From: Symbiodinium natans
Lineage: Eukaryota; Sar; Dinophyceae; Suessiales; Symbiodiniaceae
Direction of reading: 5' to 3'
DNA length: 61,359 nucleotides
Assembly: GCA_905221605.1 (NCBI GenBank)
Contig: CAJNDS010002512.1
Span: 188,001-249,359 of the forward strand
The notes below the pieces were generated by a model that did no database searches, had not been told where the DNA came from, and saw only the letters and a list, made by a program, of their open reading frames with translations. Positions 1-12,220 of this stretch are shown here, piece after piece (the stretch's first letter is position 1; every line of letters starts with the position of its first letter). The position numbers and the translations under genes were made by a program.

Positions 1-3000
1 TGCTGGAAGGAGCATCGCAGGCAGATGGCTGAGGAGATTCAGCACCAGATGTCACTTGGACCGAAGCGGCATGCTTCAGCATACTTCTGGGTTCGAGGAC
101 GGCAGGTGGATGTAAACGCACAGTAGTGTACTGTATTCGGCCATTATTGCGAGCTGCAGCTCACATCAGCTTGTTCATCGGAAAAGCAAAGCGCGGCCTT
201 TGCAGCTTGGGCAGTTGGCATGGCTGAGGCGTCTCAAGGCCGAAGAAGCTGTGCCAACGGACGAGGTGTTCGATGTGCGCCTAAAACTGTGCTCCTGAAC
301 TCTGTGCCCTTCTTTCTTAGTGTTCTTTATCGGTTCTGTGTGTCCGGGTTCAGGACAACGAGGACGTGCTTCCAACCCGGCGGCGCGAACGACGGAATCT
401 TCGCTCCAGAAGTCGGGACAGTGGCGAGACCGGCAATAAAGTGGGGACAGCTTTTTTTGTTTTCTTTTTTTAGTGTGCGTGCGTGTGTGATTGTGTCTGG
501 CACTTGGGAACTTATAAAAGCCTGGCGAGCATCACACCGAGGCCACGAAGCAGCAAAGCGAAAGAAGAAACAGAGGCGGAGCCCATCGAGAAGCCGTGCG
601 CGGCGCAAGGAGATGGCTTGCCGACAGGGGCTTGCAGGTCTTGTCAGCCTGGTCTGAACGTGGGTGATGGGTCTGAAGCAGGAGAGGTCGCGGTGCGCCG
701 TACTGCAACAACACCACGTCAAAACTGGAAGGAGCGGAAGAAGAAGCGAAAGAAGTCGGTCTCCAGATCTAGAAGTAGTCGAAGTAGTCGCCTGAGGCAA
801 AATGGTGTTGCACGTTGTCGTTGTTGTTGGTGTTGTCAACGGACTGTGTCTTTCTGTGCTTGGAGGGGTTTATGGATCTATCTTGTTTTGGTACACCCTT
901 TCTGGCCAAGCTGAGGGCATACAACTTGTCCCGTGGACATTCTGAGGTGGCAATCATGCCCAGCCTCGCCGGAGTCGTGGCAAAGGCTGCGAATGGCACA
1001 GGGGGCTACCATTCATCTACTGTCGAATGGACGTGAGTTGTCAGGGTGCGTGCATTGTTTGTCGAGAATCGGGCTGCAGGGCGCAAGGCGAGTTCTGCTT
1101 CCCAGTCTCAGAAGCAGGACAAGGCTTTGGAGTAGCGTGTCATTCTTCGGGCTGTGGCAGTGCGTGGGTGGCCTCTGTTAGGAGGAACGGATGCACATGG
1201 AAGCTTCCAGCAACGGTGTGCCTCCTGGCTACCAAGCCAGCGAGATACCAGCGAGTCTTCTGGTCCCTCCTCCTGGAGCTGCTCAGCCAATGAACCTGCA
1301 TGGAGGATACGATTTTCTCGCAGTGCGTGCAAGGCAGCACACGGTATTTGCAGATGCTTGTTCTCGCTGGCATGCCAGGACTGCAGGCTGTCGACGCCCC
1401 GCCGGCACAGCCACCCGCGTTTCTAGACCAAGCAGCATTTCTCGGTCTTCTTCAGGAAGGCGTTGCCGCCTCGCATCCTCCTTTTGCAAATCACAGCCAC
1501 CTACTTGGAGCTCCACCCCCACAGGAGCCTCCCCCAGCTCCGCACGAGCCACCCCCGACTCCACCCCCGGCACCACAGGAACGAGCAGAGCAAGCAGAGC
1601 AAGCAGTGCAAGCGGCGCAAGCAGTGCAAGCAGCTACAGCAGCTGCATCCGAGCCAGCGTCAGCAGAGCCCGCTCTGGCAGCACCCCAGGTGAAAGCTTC
1701 AGCGCGAGGCAGCTCCTCCGCACTACAAGGTCATTTGAAGGCTCAGGGGAAATTGCCGTCAGATGACTTGCTTGTTTCTCCCTCAGGTGCATTCACGATG
1801 GCTTGGGGTGCGGCCCCTGCACGCAAAGCCAGCCCTGCTGTTCCGGCGCCGGTTAACTTGTACCAGCAGCACCTGTAGCTGCAGAGATGCTGAATAAAGC
1901 TGCTTGAAGAGCCAATCATTGTCTGAATGATGGCACATACAACCTTTTTCTTGCGATCAAGGCAGTTTGCTCAATGGCAGCAGCAGCAGCAGCAGGTGCA
2001 GGCAGACACCTGTTTTTGGGGTCTTGACTGCTTGAGTTGAAAGAGATGCAGACATGCTTTGGCCAGGAGCAGCATCGCAGAGACTTGGAGCGTCAAAAGC
2101 GGGAGGAGGAGGAGTTGAAGCAGGAACTGCAGCAGCAGCTACTTCAGCAGCGGCTTGGCTGGTCATGTGTGTCCTGATCGTGCCTTCCCGATGATTTCCC
2201 ATGCTGCAAGGCAAGCCAAGGCGGAGGAGGCGGCCAGGGAGGCGGAGCGCCGCGCGGAAGAGGCCGCAGAGGCCGAGCGCCTTGCCCTGGAGGCCGAGCG
2301 CCTGGCCAAGGAAGAGGAGGAAAAGAGGCAAAAGAGACAGGAGGAGGAGAGGAGAGAAAGGGAGCTTCAGGAGCCTCCGGAACCTGTGATCTGATTTCTG
2401 CAAACAGGTTCTGTAGGGTTCAGAGATGTCTTCAGAACGTGGAGTGCGCAGGAGGCCGAGGAAAGAGCAAAGCGAGCCTTGCTTGTTTAGTGACAGCTGC
2501 AGTGAGTTGTAACTTTGCTTTCGAGCGCAGCGAGCGGATGTGCGTGTGCTAGGCAGGCAGAGGAGAGGCAGCGGATCATGCAAATGTGGCAGCAGGACGG
2601 GGGAAGATCTGAATAGGATTTCAAGGCGTAGCTTGCGAAGAAATTTCCGGGGCTGCCCGATCCATACTTGTGCTGGTAGTGGGCTGAATGGAGACGCATT
2701 GTCAACTGAAGGCCTTCAAATGTCACGAGCCGTCTCAGCTCTCTGAGGAGGCAGCTGGCCAGGAGGCATCGGGAATGAGGCCGCTGGCTTGCCATGCTTG
2801 CCAATCGTCCAGAGTGTGCATGTTGTGGAAAGCCTGATTTCAGGTCGGCACAGCAGCCGCAGCCATCTGCCGACCAGCTGTCCGCACATTTCTGGGGTCT
2901 ACCGGCAACTGCGTCCGCACAGCCGTTTTTCGCGCAGGGACACCTGCAGCATTTCATGGACCAGCGAGTCCCACCGCAGAATGCAGCAGCAGCATCAGCC

Positions 3001-4700
3001 TCGCACCCCGGCGTGCCTCAGCCATTTTCGCCACACCTCTTGTCACCGTCCGGATCCCAGTGCACACTGACGAATCGTTCGCATGGAGGCAATGGCTGTG
3101 TCATAGAAGTCGTGCTTGTCGCTCGGTTCTTTGCTTGTGCTTACAAGGCACTTGCCGCAACAAACTGCAGCAGGCGGGTCCCCGATTTTGTTAAGAGCAT
3201 GCAGCTTCTGAGCATGCGGAACACCAAGCAAAGGTGGGTCTGGGCCTTCTGCGCAGCCTGGAGACGAACAGGTGCATGGCTTCAACGGAGTGGCAGGGCT
3301 CGTCGGGCGGGGGCATTGGACGGGGGCTGGACAGTGCGTCGGTGTTCATCTTTGGGAAATCGGTTTCTTTCGAACTCCAGTGGTGTCGTCCGCTCATGCC
3401 GGGCAGGACCGCGATGACCTGACTGAGGCCTCGGAGCCCGGCGCCTCACCTGAGGCGGCCGTTTGTGCGGCTGGTCTTTGCTGTGCTTGCCCCACCCCAT
3501 TCGCATCCATGCGGCCGGATGAGTTTCAGTACGTCACAGTATCTGAACAGGTCCCGGAGAACGACGACGCTGACACAGAGGAGCGCCAACAAACTTGCAG
3601 CTCTGAAAGTCGGCTTGCACAGGGTTTAGTGCTTCATGATCTCCAGCTAGGCGGCAACGGTCCATCCATTGTGCCCAAAAGATCCCAAAAGGCCAAAAGG
3701 GCATCATGCTGCCATGCTGCAGGCTCCAACGGAAGAATCTGACTACGATCCCTTCGCTGGTGCAGCAAGTGCAGCGCAGGCGGCCAGCAGACAGACATGC
3801 GTGTGTGGCATGCGAAGCTGCTAGCTGGCAGGCCTCCCGCCCACCAGCACGTGAGAAGGACCAACGTTTGTACGGGTAGGTCAAGGCATGGCAGCTGACC
3901 ACACGCGGTGCACGCTCAGGATTACAATCCTTTCGAGCAGGCAGAGAGAGACGCGGCAGCTGCCGAGGACCCTAGTACTCGCCGCATGAGCAGTCGAAAC
4001 CATGCGAAGGCGTTGCTTTATGTTGTGGACATTTGTGAACCATTGTGGCGCAGGATGACGAAAACGATGAGGGAGCGTTTGAATCGCTCATCGATGCTTG
4101 GGTAGAACACAGCCGACTTGGGTGGGTCCATGATGCTCAGCATGTATCCTTCACACAAGCTACAGTGGACCGGTCTGTACTCAAAAAGGAAATGCTTCGA
4201 GCAGCTGAACGGGGGGGCGGCTCAGCCTCTTCCAGGCCCTCGTTCTGGCATGTGGCATCTTTCCAAAGACTTGGGAGGGTCTCCTGCCAGGTCTGCTGAC
4301 CCTGCGCCTGCACCGCAGGCGACGCAGGATTCGCGACCAACGGACACAGGTGGGCTGGTCATCGAAACGTGCCAAGCAAGTCTAAACTGGGATGCTCGCA
4401 GGGTCGCTGTCTCATGTCTAAGTGCCAGGTGAGGAGCACTTTGCAAAGGCCAAAGCCAAGCCCAAGACCGAATACCACTTTAACCGCGCCACTCAGCGAT
4501 GGGAGCCAAAGGCCTCAGACTGCATGTCGCTCACTTGTATGTGTTCGGATTGAAGATCGATTCCTGCGGCCAGCGGCGACAAGAGGGATGACAAGTAGAA
4601 GATTGTGGAAGTGCTTGATGGCGCTGTCGGTGTACCGGCACAGGCTGCGCCGCCGTCGCCTCCCAAGCAAGAGCCATTCCGCCCTGGAACCTTGGAATGA
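1..4700 (+). CDS. RS-, Pro- and coiled-coil-rich protein, 5' partial, many exons
   Basis: I do not recognise the family. Short exons read in one direction as a low-complexity protein. Bases 1-70 give a charged helix (KEHRRQMAEEIQHQM). About 206-270 gives LGQLAWLRRLKAEEAVPTDE. 540-780 contains two Lys/Arg-Ser stretches (RRSPSRSR and SVSRSRSSRSSR) like those of splicing factors. 1191-1870 is Pro/Ala/Gln rich. 2060-2600 is a Glu/Arg/Gln coiled coil split over several exons. 3720-3970 has paired YDPF and YNPF motifs followed by Ala-rich helix. 4427-4530 reads KTEYHFNRATQRWEPKA, and the frame ends at a TGA at 4698-4700 after FRPGTLE. The gene begins upstream of the window. The RS tracts and coiled coil suggest a nuclear RNA-processing role, but that is inference. 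It could also be two adjacent genes, because AATAAA follows a stop near 1893. Confidence 0.5.
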
Positions 4701-5144
4701 ACGCAAACTAGGAGGCGCAGTCGTTGGTGTTCCAGATTGTGCCTTGTGCCGGAGTTTGCCGGCCTGACGCAGTTTTGGACACCGGATTGCCTATTTTCGT
4801 AGTGATGTAGTGATCACTGGGCGGTTTGTGTGTGAGTTGGTGTGAGTGGCAACTGTTTGCGTGGAACTTGCTATCCCCAGCCGAAGAGCCACCAACATGG
4901 GCTTGCATCCTCCACGACCACACAGCGGCTTCGGTTTTTGCACCCTTTGCGCTCCCATGGGCTTCGTTGTACTTTCGTGACTCTCGTGCCCTAAGATTTG
5001 TGATGCATACGGGTCTCGACGAATATCCGAGTACCCGCGGTTGTTTGTCAAGCTCTCACATGAACATGAACTTTGTGTGATTAGACTTCTTTTTGGATCT
5101 GTGCTCAGATTTGCAGTGGTTTTTCCAACCATCCAAGGCCCCGC
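4701..5144. other. intergenic stretch, nothing recognised
   Basis: No reading frame here resembles a known family. The segment separates the stop at 4698-4700 from the next plausible ATG at 5145. Confidence 0.4.
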
Positions 5145-6330
5145 CATGCCGCGACAACGGCCGCAATACCAGCAGCCATCTGGATGATTTGGATGATTTG
5201 GGTGCATTGAAACTTCATGTACGTATGTTTCACTTATATTTCCGTGACTGCATTCTACTGCATTGGTCGCCACCCGCTGTCCAGGCAGGTCGTGCCACCA
5301 CGGCCCATGGCGCCGCAAGCGCCGCAAGCACCACCGCGGAGGCACCCAGAGATCTGTGGAGCTTGCTGCGAGAATTGACGACGAGCCTCTCTGACTGCAG
5401 GCTCGTCATCGCGGAGTGCGAGGCGGAAGCACGGGCGGATGCCGCGCGTGGCAGCTGCAGCGTGGCGCAGGCCAACCAGCGGCACATGCGAAGTTTTCGC
5501 ACGTCTCGGCATGTCCCGGCCACATCTTCGCTGGAGCGCATCGTCGTCACCCCCACCTGTCTTTCAGGCCCTTGCTGTGCGCTTGGCCCTGCGCTTCGAG
5601 TCCAGACCGAAGGATATCCTGGTGAGCTTCTAGGCTGCAATGCCTGTGTATGCTTAGCTGCTTAGCTGTCACGTCAGCTCATGGCTGAAAGCAGGACGGG
5701 GTTGTTAAGTCTGCTGGCCCCTGAAAGGAGTAAAGGCTTGGTGACCTTGGTGTGTTGACCGTGCATCAGAGGCATGAGTGAAGCTGGCCTTCCCGCTGCC
5801 AAAGACCAGCGCTCCACGGTGAAGACCATCATGAGACTCTGCCACCCAGACAAGTGTTCCTCGGCCTTAAAATATCTGACAATGACAATGTGGCTTATTC
5901 CTTCGCGTGCGGACGTACAGCACGAAGTAGTGCAGCACATGTTGGCAAACAACAAGCTTGTCCGAGCTGATATGTTGCGGTGGTGTTGTCCAGTTCACTT
6001 CGGCTTTTCACCTCCCTCCGCCGTACTTCCCCGATTCCAGAGATAGTGAAATACGTGTCGACCAACGCATGCTTATTCTAACGCCCATGCCTTTGTGGCA
6101 GCACGCTTCAATGCTGTATTTTCCGGTGCCGGCAAGGGCATCTGAGCTGTGTGTGTCCTGAGGTAAGCATCCCGAGGCCAAGCGAGCAATGCAGATCTTG
6201 GGACCTCTATTGTCCTGAGGACGTCGGCATCTGCTCGTATCCTTCGAGACTGCAAAAGAGAACTGCAGTTTTTGAAGTTTGTCCGAAGAGAGCAGCACGA
6301 GGCCGCAGATTCCTTCCCCGGACAAATAGC
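5145..6330 (+). CDS. hypothetical protein with HPDK motif (J-domain-like)
   Basis: A Pro/Gln-rich start (MPRQRPQYQQPSG) at 5145 is followed by small exon candidates. Near 5568-5621 the frame reads ALAVRLALRFESRPKDIL, ending at a GTGAGC donor. Near 5774-5870 it reads TVKTIMRLCHPDKCSSALK, which has the HPD-plus-Lys signature of the loop between helices II and III in J domains. Near 6270 it reads FLKFVRREQHEAA. J domains stimulate Hsp70 ATPase. Here only the HPDK region is visible, the flanking helices are not convincing, and the exon joins were not fixed. No complete protein can be given, and the fragments may belong to more than one gene. Confidence 0.3.
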
Positions 6331-6684
6331 AGCCGAGTCCTGGCTTCCGAGGTGCCGGTGGCACTGCTGCGAAGTGCCATTGGTCGGAGCCGTTCTCAGT
6401 CTCAAGAGGGAGCATGGTGTAACAATGTGTAAGAACACTCTGCCAATCTCATCGGATCTTTGTGCCCTTCACTTCACTCTGCCAAATGCTCGACATCTTG
6501 GACCTTGAGATTTTGACTTGCGTTGTCCATTGTCGAAGCGGATGCCTGCTTTTGGCCCAAGGTGAGTCGAAAAAACTGCGACTTACCAGTTCATGTCTTA
6601 GCCCTCTTTTGAGCATTTGAAGCAACAGCCGCCATCGAAGTCGACAGCTATCTGTGACACGTGAAGTAAGAACTTCTTCGCGGC

Positions 6685-9600
6685 ATGGCCCGCTTTCTGT
6701 TCTTGGCGGCTGCCGGGAGCTGTGTTGCTACGTACTCACACGGCAGCTGTCCCCTGACACACAGGACTGCAAATGTTATCAGCAGGACCGCCAAGCTGTG
6801 CAATGCTGTGTGCCTGATACTTAGTGCCAGGACTTGCCAGGCACTCAAAGAGGAAGCCCACGGCGAGCACAGCATACAGCTCCTGCAGCACACACGAGAC
6901 CGGTACGGCCGACAGCGCGCCCACGACCCCAGCAGCTTCTTCAATGTGTCTGCCATCTTGGCGGATAGTCCCGAAGGCCTGCATGCAGCCTTCTGTGAGT
7001 CACGTCTGTCTGCCTATGGTTGCCCGTGCAACATGGTTTGCCTAGCTCGTGATCCGCTATCACTTGTCAGGCACTTTTCTGTCGCGCATGTCCATCCTCG
7101 TCCAAGCTGTCGGTCTGACGCGACTCGGAATGCAGCGTGTTGATGTGTCGCCCTGATGTATGCGATGCGTTCATACGTTGCCCGTGTGGCCCAGAACAGT
7201 TTAGTCTTAAGCAAGGCAGTGGCAGGCTTAGGAATGCTCGACTTAACAGGGAACTGAAGCACGTGCAACGACTCGGAACCTTGAAGTCGCAGCATCTCTA
7301 GGACATGGTGGAACGCGGTTCACTTCTGGTCTGCTTTGTTGTGCTTCAAGACTACTTCATCAATCACACTTGCAACGCTGAGATACAACACCACCACACC
7401 GAAGTTCCAGCCGGAACTTGCCGATGCTCACATATCTTCAGGCCTGTGCAGATGTTTGGCATTGTTTCACGACCCTCTTTCCTGCAGTCGCCGGCAATTG
7501 CTGGAATTAGTGTGGCTGGCGCCTGTCCGCGTTGGCCACCGAGGCTTATGGAATGACTTCGGTTTCGTATGTAGAAAGGTTGATGAAAAGGCTCGGCCAC
7601 AGCGGCCGTGGAGTGCCAGACGGCGCTGGGAGTACCGGCCTGCAGGCCCAAGATGCTTCGGATCAGGGGTGGTCATGGTCTGTGTCCAGGCTCTGGCACC
7701 TGGTTTCGGAAGAAGCAGTTCGACCGGGACCCCGACAAGGGTGGCGTCTTTGCACGGACATTTGTCAATGACGAGCGGCGCTCCGCGGTGGTCGCGTTCA
7801 AAGGCATCTGCGACACCTTAGGCAGGGCACGCAGACCATTTCAGTGGTCATTCGCAGATTATGCCACCCTGCTGTAGATGTACTGCCATGCTGAGGTCTC
7901 GAACAGTGCGTCATTGATGCCTGCAAGCTCAAGAGCATCGGCGCCTACGGTGACCTGGTGGACCTGGTGGACATTGCGTTGGCACAGTTGTGTTGATTCA
8001 CGGTTTTCATGGTTGCCGGGAGGACGGTTCTGCTAGATATTGCGTCTTAGCCCAAGACGGCGGCATGCCAGCCTGCTGCATGACTACTCCTCCCGCTACT
8101 TTTACATCTTCTTCTTACACTCCTGCCATCTCCTGCCAGTAATGACACATGCTGAAGCATCAGCTCACTACTGCCTCAGTCAACCTTTTTGCATCACCTT
8201 CCTAGCTGCCACTGCTGAACTGAAAGTTCATACGGGCTGATGAATTAACGGTAGTTCAGGGTGGTTCAGGGTAGTTTCCTTGACAGAAGAGCTGACTGAG
8301 ACTGAGACGTAAAATCGGATCGGAACACTGTTCACAGCTGGGATTCCTTCCCCGAGGAAACCTCTCGGAAGCTATGGCATCAATCGTGGGAGCAGTGCCC
8401 TGTCCTTCAGAGGGGAAGAGGGGCTGGGAACTTGTCTTTGTCATCTCATGTTTTGCTTTATGTTTCAACTGCTCGGTTGTAGAGCCATAGGTCGTCATGG
8501 TTTCACATGTTGGTGAGGACGAGCAGGCCTGCGAAGGCTACAAGGAGCACTTGAACTACGTGGAGCAGGCTCTGTTCTCTTGAGACAATAGTTGACAAAC
8601 GCCAGAGCAGTTTTGCCGCACGCATTGCTGGACAGAGGCCTGAAGGGACACTATCGTCCACATGTCTTGCGTCCCTGCCGTTGTCGCTTATACTCCCGGT
8701 ATGGACGCACGTCACAGGAGCTGTGTACGGAAGTACTTGTGTAGCTGCATGCCCGTGCGTCTTGGCGCCTTCAGAGACATGATGCCACCATGTGATTGCT
8801 TTGGTGCAATGGTTCTCCACATTTCTCCACGCGCCATCCGCTCATGCTTGCTCATGAGAACCACGTGGCAAAAACTATGGAACTTTTTGTGTGGTTTTGG
8901 ATGGTAGCACAAGCTTATTCCTTTGACATGACATTCGCCGTGGATGTGCATCCAGTGCAGGCCCTGAGCTACGCTGAGATGGTGCGCGCTGCACTGGAAG
9001 ATTACGAAATCATGATGACCGGCCATTCCATGGGAGGCACAATGAGCCGCATTCTTCCTGAAGAGAGATCTCCTAAACAGTCAAGAGATGCCCGGCTGCC
9101 TATTGCACATTTTCATGTGGAAGTCTGTCGAATGCCTGGCGGTGACTGAGATGACAGGTCTGCTGGCAATTGTCACTGCTTCCCAGATGGGCCTCCAAGC
9201 GTTGACGTTCGCACCGACTCCCTTTCACAACGTTTTGAAGGAGGAGTCTTCGTGCGGAACCCTCTTGCCCCAAGCTTGAACTCCAGAAGACTGGACCTCA
9301 GCATGAAGCTTGCTGAGTTATTCGAGCCTGTACTACAGTCACGGGGCATAGTTCGTGGGGCTTCGGGACAGATCACTTCATGCAGCGTATGCAGCGTCGA
9401 CCACGGTTTCAGGATTTTAGCACATCTTGGAGGGCTTTTGAGAACATCTTGGAGAGCTCTGCTGTCCGGTCTGTTGCCCTCGCACTTGCGATGCTCGTTT
9501 GCCGTTTTCCGAAACGGATGCCCGAGAAGTGTAGAGGCTACCCTGGAATGATTCCGCACGCCCGTTTTGCGAGATCCAAGCCGCTGCAACTAAGCAGCGC

Positions 9601-9751
9601 CACTGATGTAAGGCCCCGAGAAATGGAGACGGGAGAGACCCATGCATCAGGAGTTGAACCTCACGGACGAGCAGATCTCTCGCATGGACGCTAAGGACCT
9701 GGTGCTCTGCCGGAAAGGAGATGCTGTGTGTGTGTGTGTGTGTGTGTGCGT

Positions 9752-9784
<33 letters not shown>

Positions 9785-9890
9785 GGGGAGCGGGGGAGTG
9801 GCGACTGCAGCCACAGTCGGTAGCTTTGGAGAGGAGAGGACCCGGTCGGTTCCTCCCAAGCCTGCACTGCCTTTCCCATTCGAGAAGATC

Positions 9891-9932
<42 letters not shown>

Positions 9933-10084
9933 AGATGAAGTGTGTGGTCACGTGTTGCTCCAGACCTGTCAGTCTGACAGCCAGTCCCGAAAGACAGGTC
10001 GCAACCTGCGACCCCTTCGATTGTGGCATCAATTCTGCATACGTCGACGATGCGCGCCGTGGATCTAAGACGTGTCTTTACATG
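6685..10084 (+). CDS. secreted class-3 (alpha/beta-hydrolase) lipase, multi-exon
   Basis: The protein starts MARFLFLAAAGSCVATYS, a typical signal peptide. Exons in order: 6838-6968 (EEAHGEHSIQLLQHTRDRYG, FFNVSAILAD); 7650-7815 (FVNDERRSAVVAFKGICD, matching the VVVAFRGT strand of lipase_3); about 7900-7995 (QCVIDACKLKSIGAYGDLVD); about 8517-8580 (DEQACEGYKEHLNYVEQAL); 8930-9060, with the nucleophile elbow MMTGHSMGGTMS (GxSxG, Ser catalytic); 9145-9240 (VTASQMGLQALTFAPTPFHN); 9651-9725 (ELNLTDEQISRMDAKDLVLC); and 9998-10084 (TCDPFDCGINSAYVDDAR). Lipases of this family hydrolyse acylglycerols, and the signal peptide implies secretion or an endomembrane site. The intron 9241-9650 appears to use a GA donor, while 9726-9997 is GT-AG and starts inside a GT repeat. 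The 3' end was not found; further exons may lie up to about 11200 (for example GLANSQRGLWDYGHKQKGY near 10825). The catalytic Asp and His were not assigned. Confidence 0.72.
9726..9930. repeat. two (GT)n microsatellites in a lipase intron
   Basis: Interrupted GT repeats run from about 9726 to 9782 and again from about 9894 to 9930, with a G-rich piece and about 100 bases of unique sequence between. Both lie inside the intron 9726-9997, and the first GT unit also serves as the splice donor. The Val-Cys frames they create are artefacts. Confidence 0.85.
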
Positions 10085-10135
10085 GATGCTCAGCTGAACT
10101 TGGTTGTGGTCGTTGTGGTGCTTGTTGTTTGTGTT

Positions 10136-10250
10136 GTTTTGCTTTGCTTTGCTTTGCTTTGCTTTGCTTTGCTTTGCTTTGCTTTGCTTTGCTTTGCTTT
10201 GCATTATTTCGTTTGTTTGTTTGTTTGCTTTTTTGTTTGTTTGTTTGTTT
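10136..10250. repeat. (GCTTT)n pentanucleotide run followed by (GTTT)n
   Basis: About twelve perfect GCTTT units end near 10203. A GTTT-type run at 10209-10250 follows almost directly. The block lies just 3' of the last clear lipase exon, in intron or flank. Confidence 0.9.
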
Positions 10251-12220
10251 TCTCCTCCCTGGGGAATGTGTTGTGAACTGTCGTAGTCTGTACGTGTTGG
10301 GCTACAGCCGCCCTATCATTCCGTGTCAAACATATGTGTGAGCCGGACCCTCGCGCTCACTTGCAAGATTTGTTTATGCAACGTTCTCCTCGGAAGTGGA
10401 GGTTTGATTTTCACATCGCTCCTCCGCTCAATTAAGCTCTTTATGCTCGAAGTTCACCTCTGCTGTGACATGGTCACGCGAATGCTGGGCTATGCTCACT
10501 GTAGCACAGACTACGCAAAGCGTCAAAGTCAAAATGTTTTTTTGTTTGTTGTTGGTGGCGGCGGTGGCGGCAACGGCCCCATAACGGATCACGTTTTTCT
10601 GGTCGTCCTAGCGTTGGCAGGGGTGGCAAACTGGTGAAGTTGGGGGTGGTGGTGGGGGTTGTAGGCCGTCTAAAACGTAAAACGCAATTTTGCATTTCTT
10701 GGCTTAACCGTGGTTTTTGTGTGGGCCTTGGCCCGAGAATCCATGCCTGCACGATGATTACGTCCATTTTACCAGTGCGTGCACCCGACCTCCAAATCCT
10801 GCAGTGCCCCCCTGCCCCTTCGGCCTTGCAAACAGCCAGCGTGGACTCTGGGACTACGGGCACAAGCAAAAGGGGTACAGCAGGATGCTTCATTTCCACG
10901 TTGTTCTGATCGTTGTCCTCGTCATTGTGGTCGTCAATGTGAATCGTGGTGCATGCGCTGCCAGAGGCTATTGGAAATGAGGGTCCGAAATTGCAACTGT
11001 TTGGAGACCAAGGACACTGATGAACCATCTCCCTGCAAGTCTTTGCCGGCCCCATACGAATCAGCAGGCCATGTTGTGGTACGGAAATGCGCATGCGGCT
11101 ATGCCCATGTTCAGCATCCCAAGGCTAAGAAGATTGAAGCTCACGAGACAACCAGAGTTGCTTGTGGGTGTATCGCAGTGCAAGAGACAGTGCTCACACA
11201 AGCATTCTTGGTTTGATAAGGTGCCCACAGTAACGACCATTCAAACTTCGGCCCTGTGATCCTTCAAGCCTGTATCCTTCCGGACAGGATGGCGAGAGCA
11301 GCTGCACACGAATGGCTCCGGCCTGGCCAGCCTGGTGCCAGCCGCGCAGAACTTGCTTTGCAAGATGAGTGGCCCAGCTGACAAACGAGAGACCGATCTT
11401 CCCGAAGTACATGGTGCGGATGCCCGTAAATTGCGGCCTGTAGGCCATGCAAGTGATGATTCTCCTTAGTTTCCAGATTCGTTGCACCACTGTTGCACCC
11501 GTCTGTGGCTGTGAGTGTTGAGGTGCTCATCAGTGGCCGCGTTACGAGGCTCAGCAGTGCTGAAATGCATGGACATGGCATTTGCAATGTACAGTTCACG
11601 GCAGAGCCTTTGGCAGCTAAGCCGCTAAGCCCGTGCAGCCGAATCGTCAGGCGATTGTGCTCGAACAGGGCAGCGATGGTGCACCAAGCAACCTCCCAGT
11701 GGCGGGGTCTGCACTCCAACAATCCCATGGCAACTTCCAGCATGTGTTGTCGCGCCCGATGTGCCTGCAATGTCCGCCATGGCCGAGGTGTGCAATACAG
11801 ATTTCAGCGTTCTAGACGTTTCTGACGGCATGTGGCAGAAGCTGGATTTCCTTCGCACATGGTTTGGAAGCTATCGGCCTGGCTAGCTAAGCTAACCTGG
11901 CAGCTAATCTGGCTGGGAATATGCAACTGCATGTGGTACACAGTCCTGTCAGCAGCACCGCGCAGAACGGATGCCACGGTGCGTCACAATGCAATTGCAT
12001 GGAGAGAAGATCGCATCTGTTTTCTCACGTGTGCTCTTCGTGGAACAAAAGCTTGTTGTTGTTTACACATTGCGGCGTTGGTCCGTGTTCAAGGCGAGTG
12101 GCTCTTCGGAGCTGTGGGTCGTGTGACCAGACTTCCCCCAAGATCCCGAGTTGCCGTTTGTTTTGGGCTCAAGCTGAAATTACGGGTGCTTAACGGTACC
12201 GAGTTTTGCCCTTGTTTGAA
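10251..12220. other. unresolved stretch with candidate exons
   Basis: Short plus-strand pieces at about 10825-10880 (GLANSQRGLWDYGHKQKGY) and 11060-11115 (QAMLWYGNAHAAMPMFS) could be 3' exons of the lipase. Around 11200-11490 both strands read as plausible protein: the minus strand gives FTGIRTMYFGKIGLSFVSW and the plus strand gives KRETDLPEVHGADARKLRP. I could not decide which strand is coding. No RNA gene or known domain was seen. Confidence 0.3.

Noticed and set aside
11264-11770. Minus-strand gene candidate of 168 residues
   Set aside because: The plus strand is equally protein-like, no family match exists on either strand, and all firm neighbours are on plus. It is kept only as an unresolved region.
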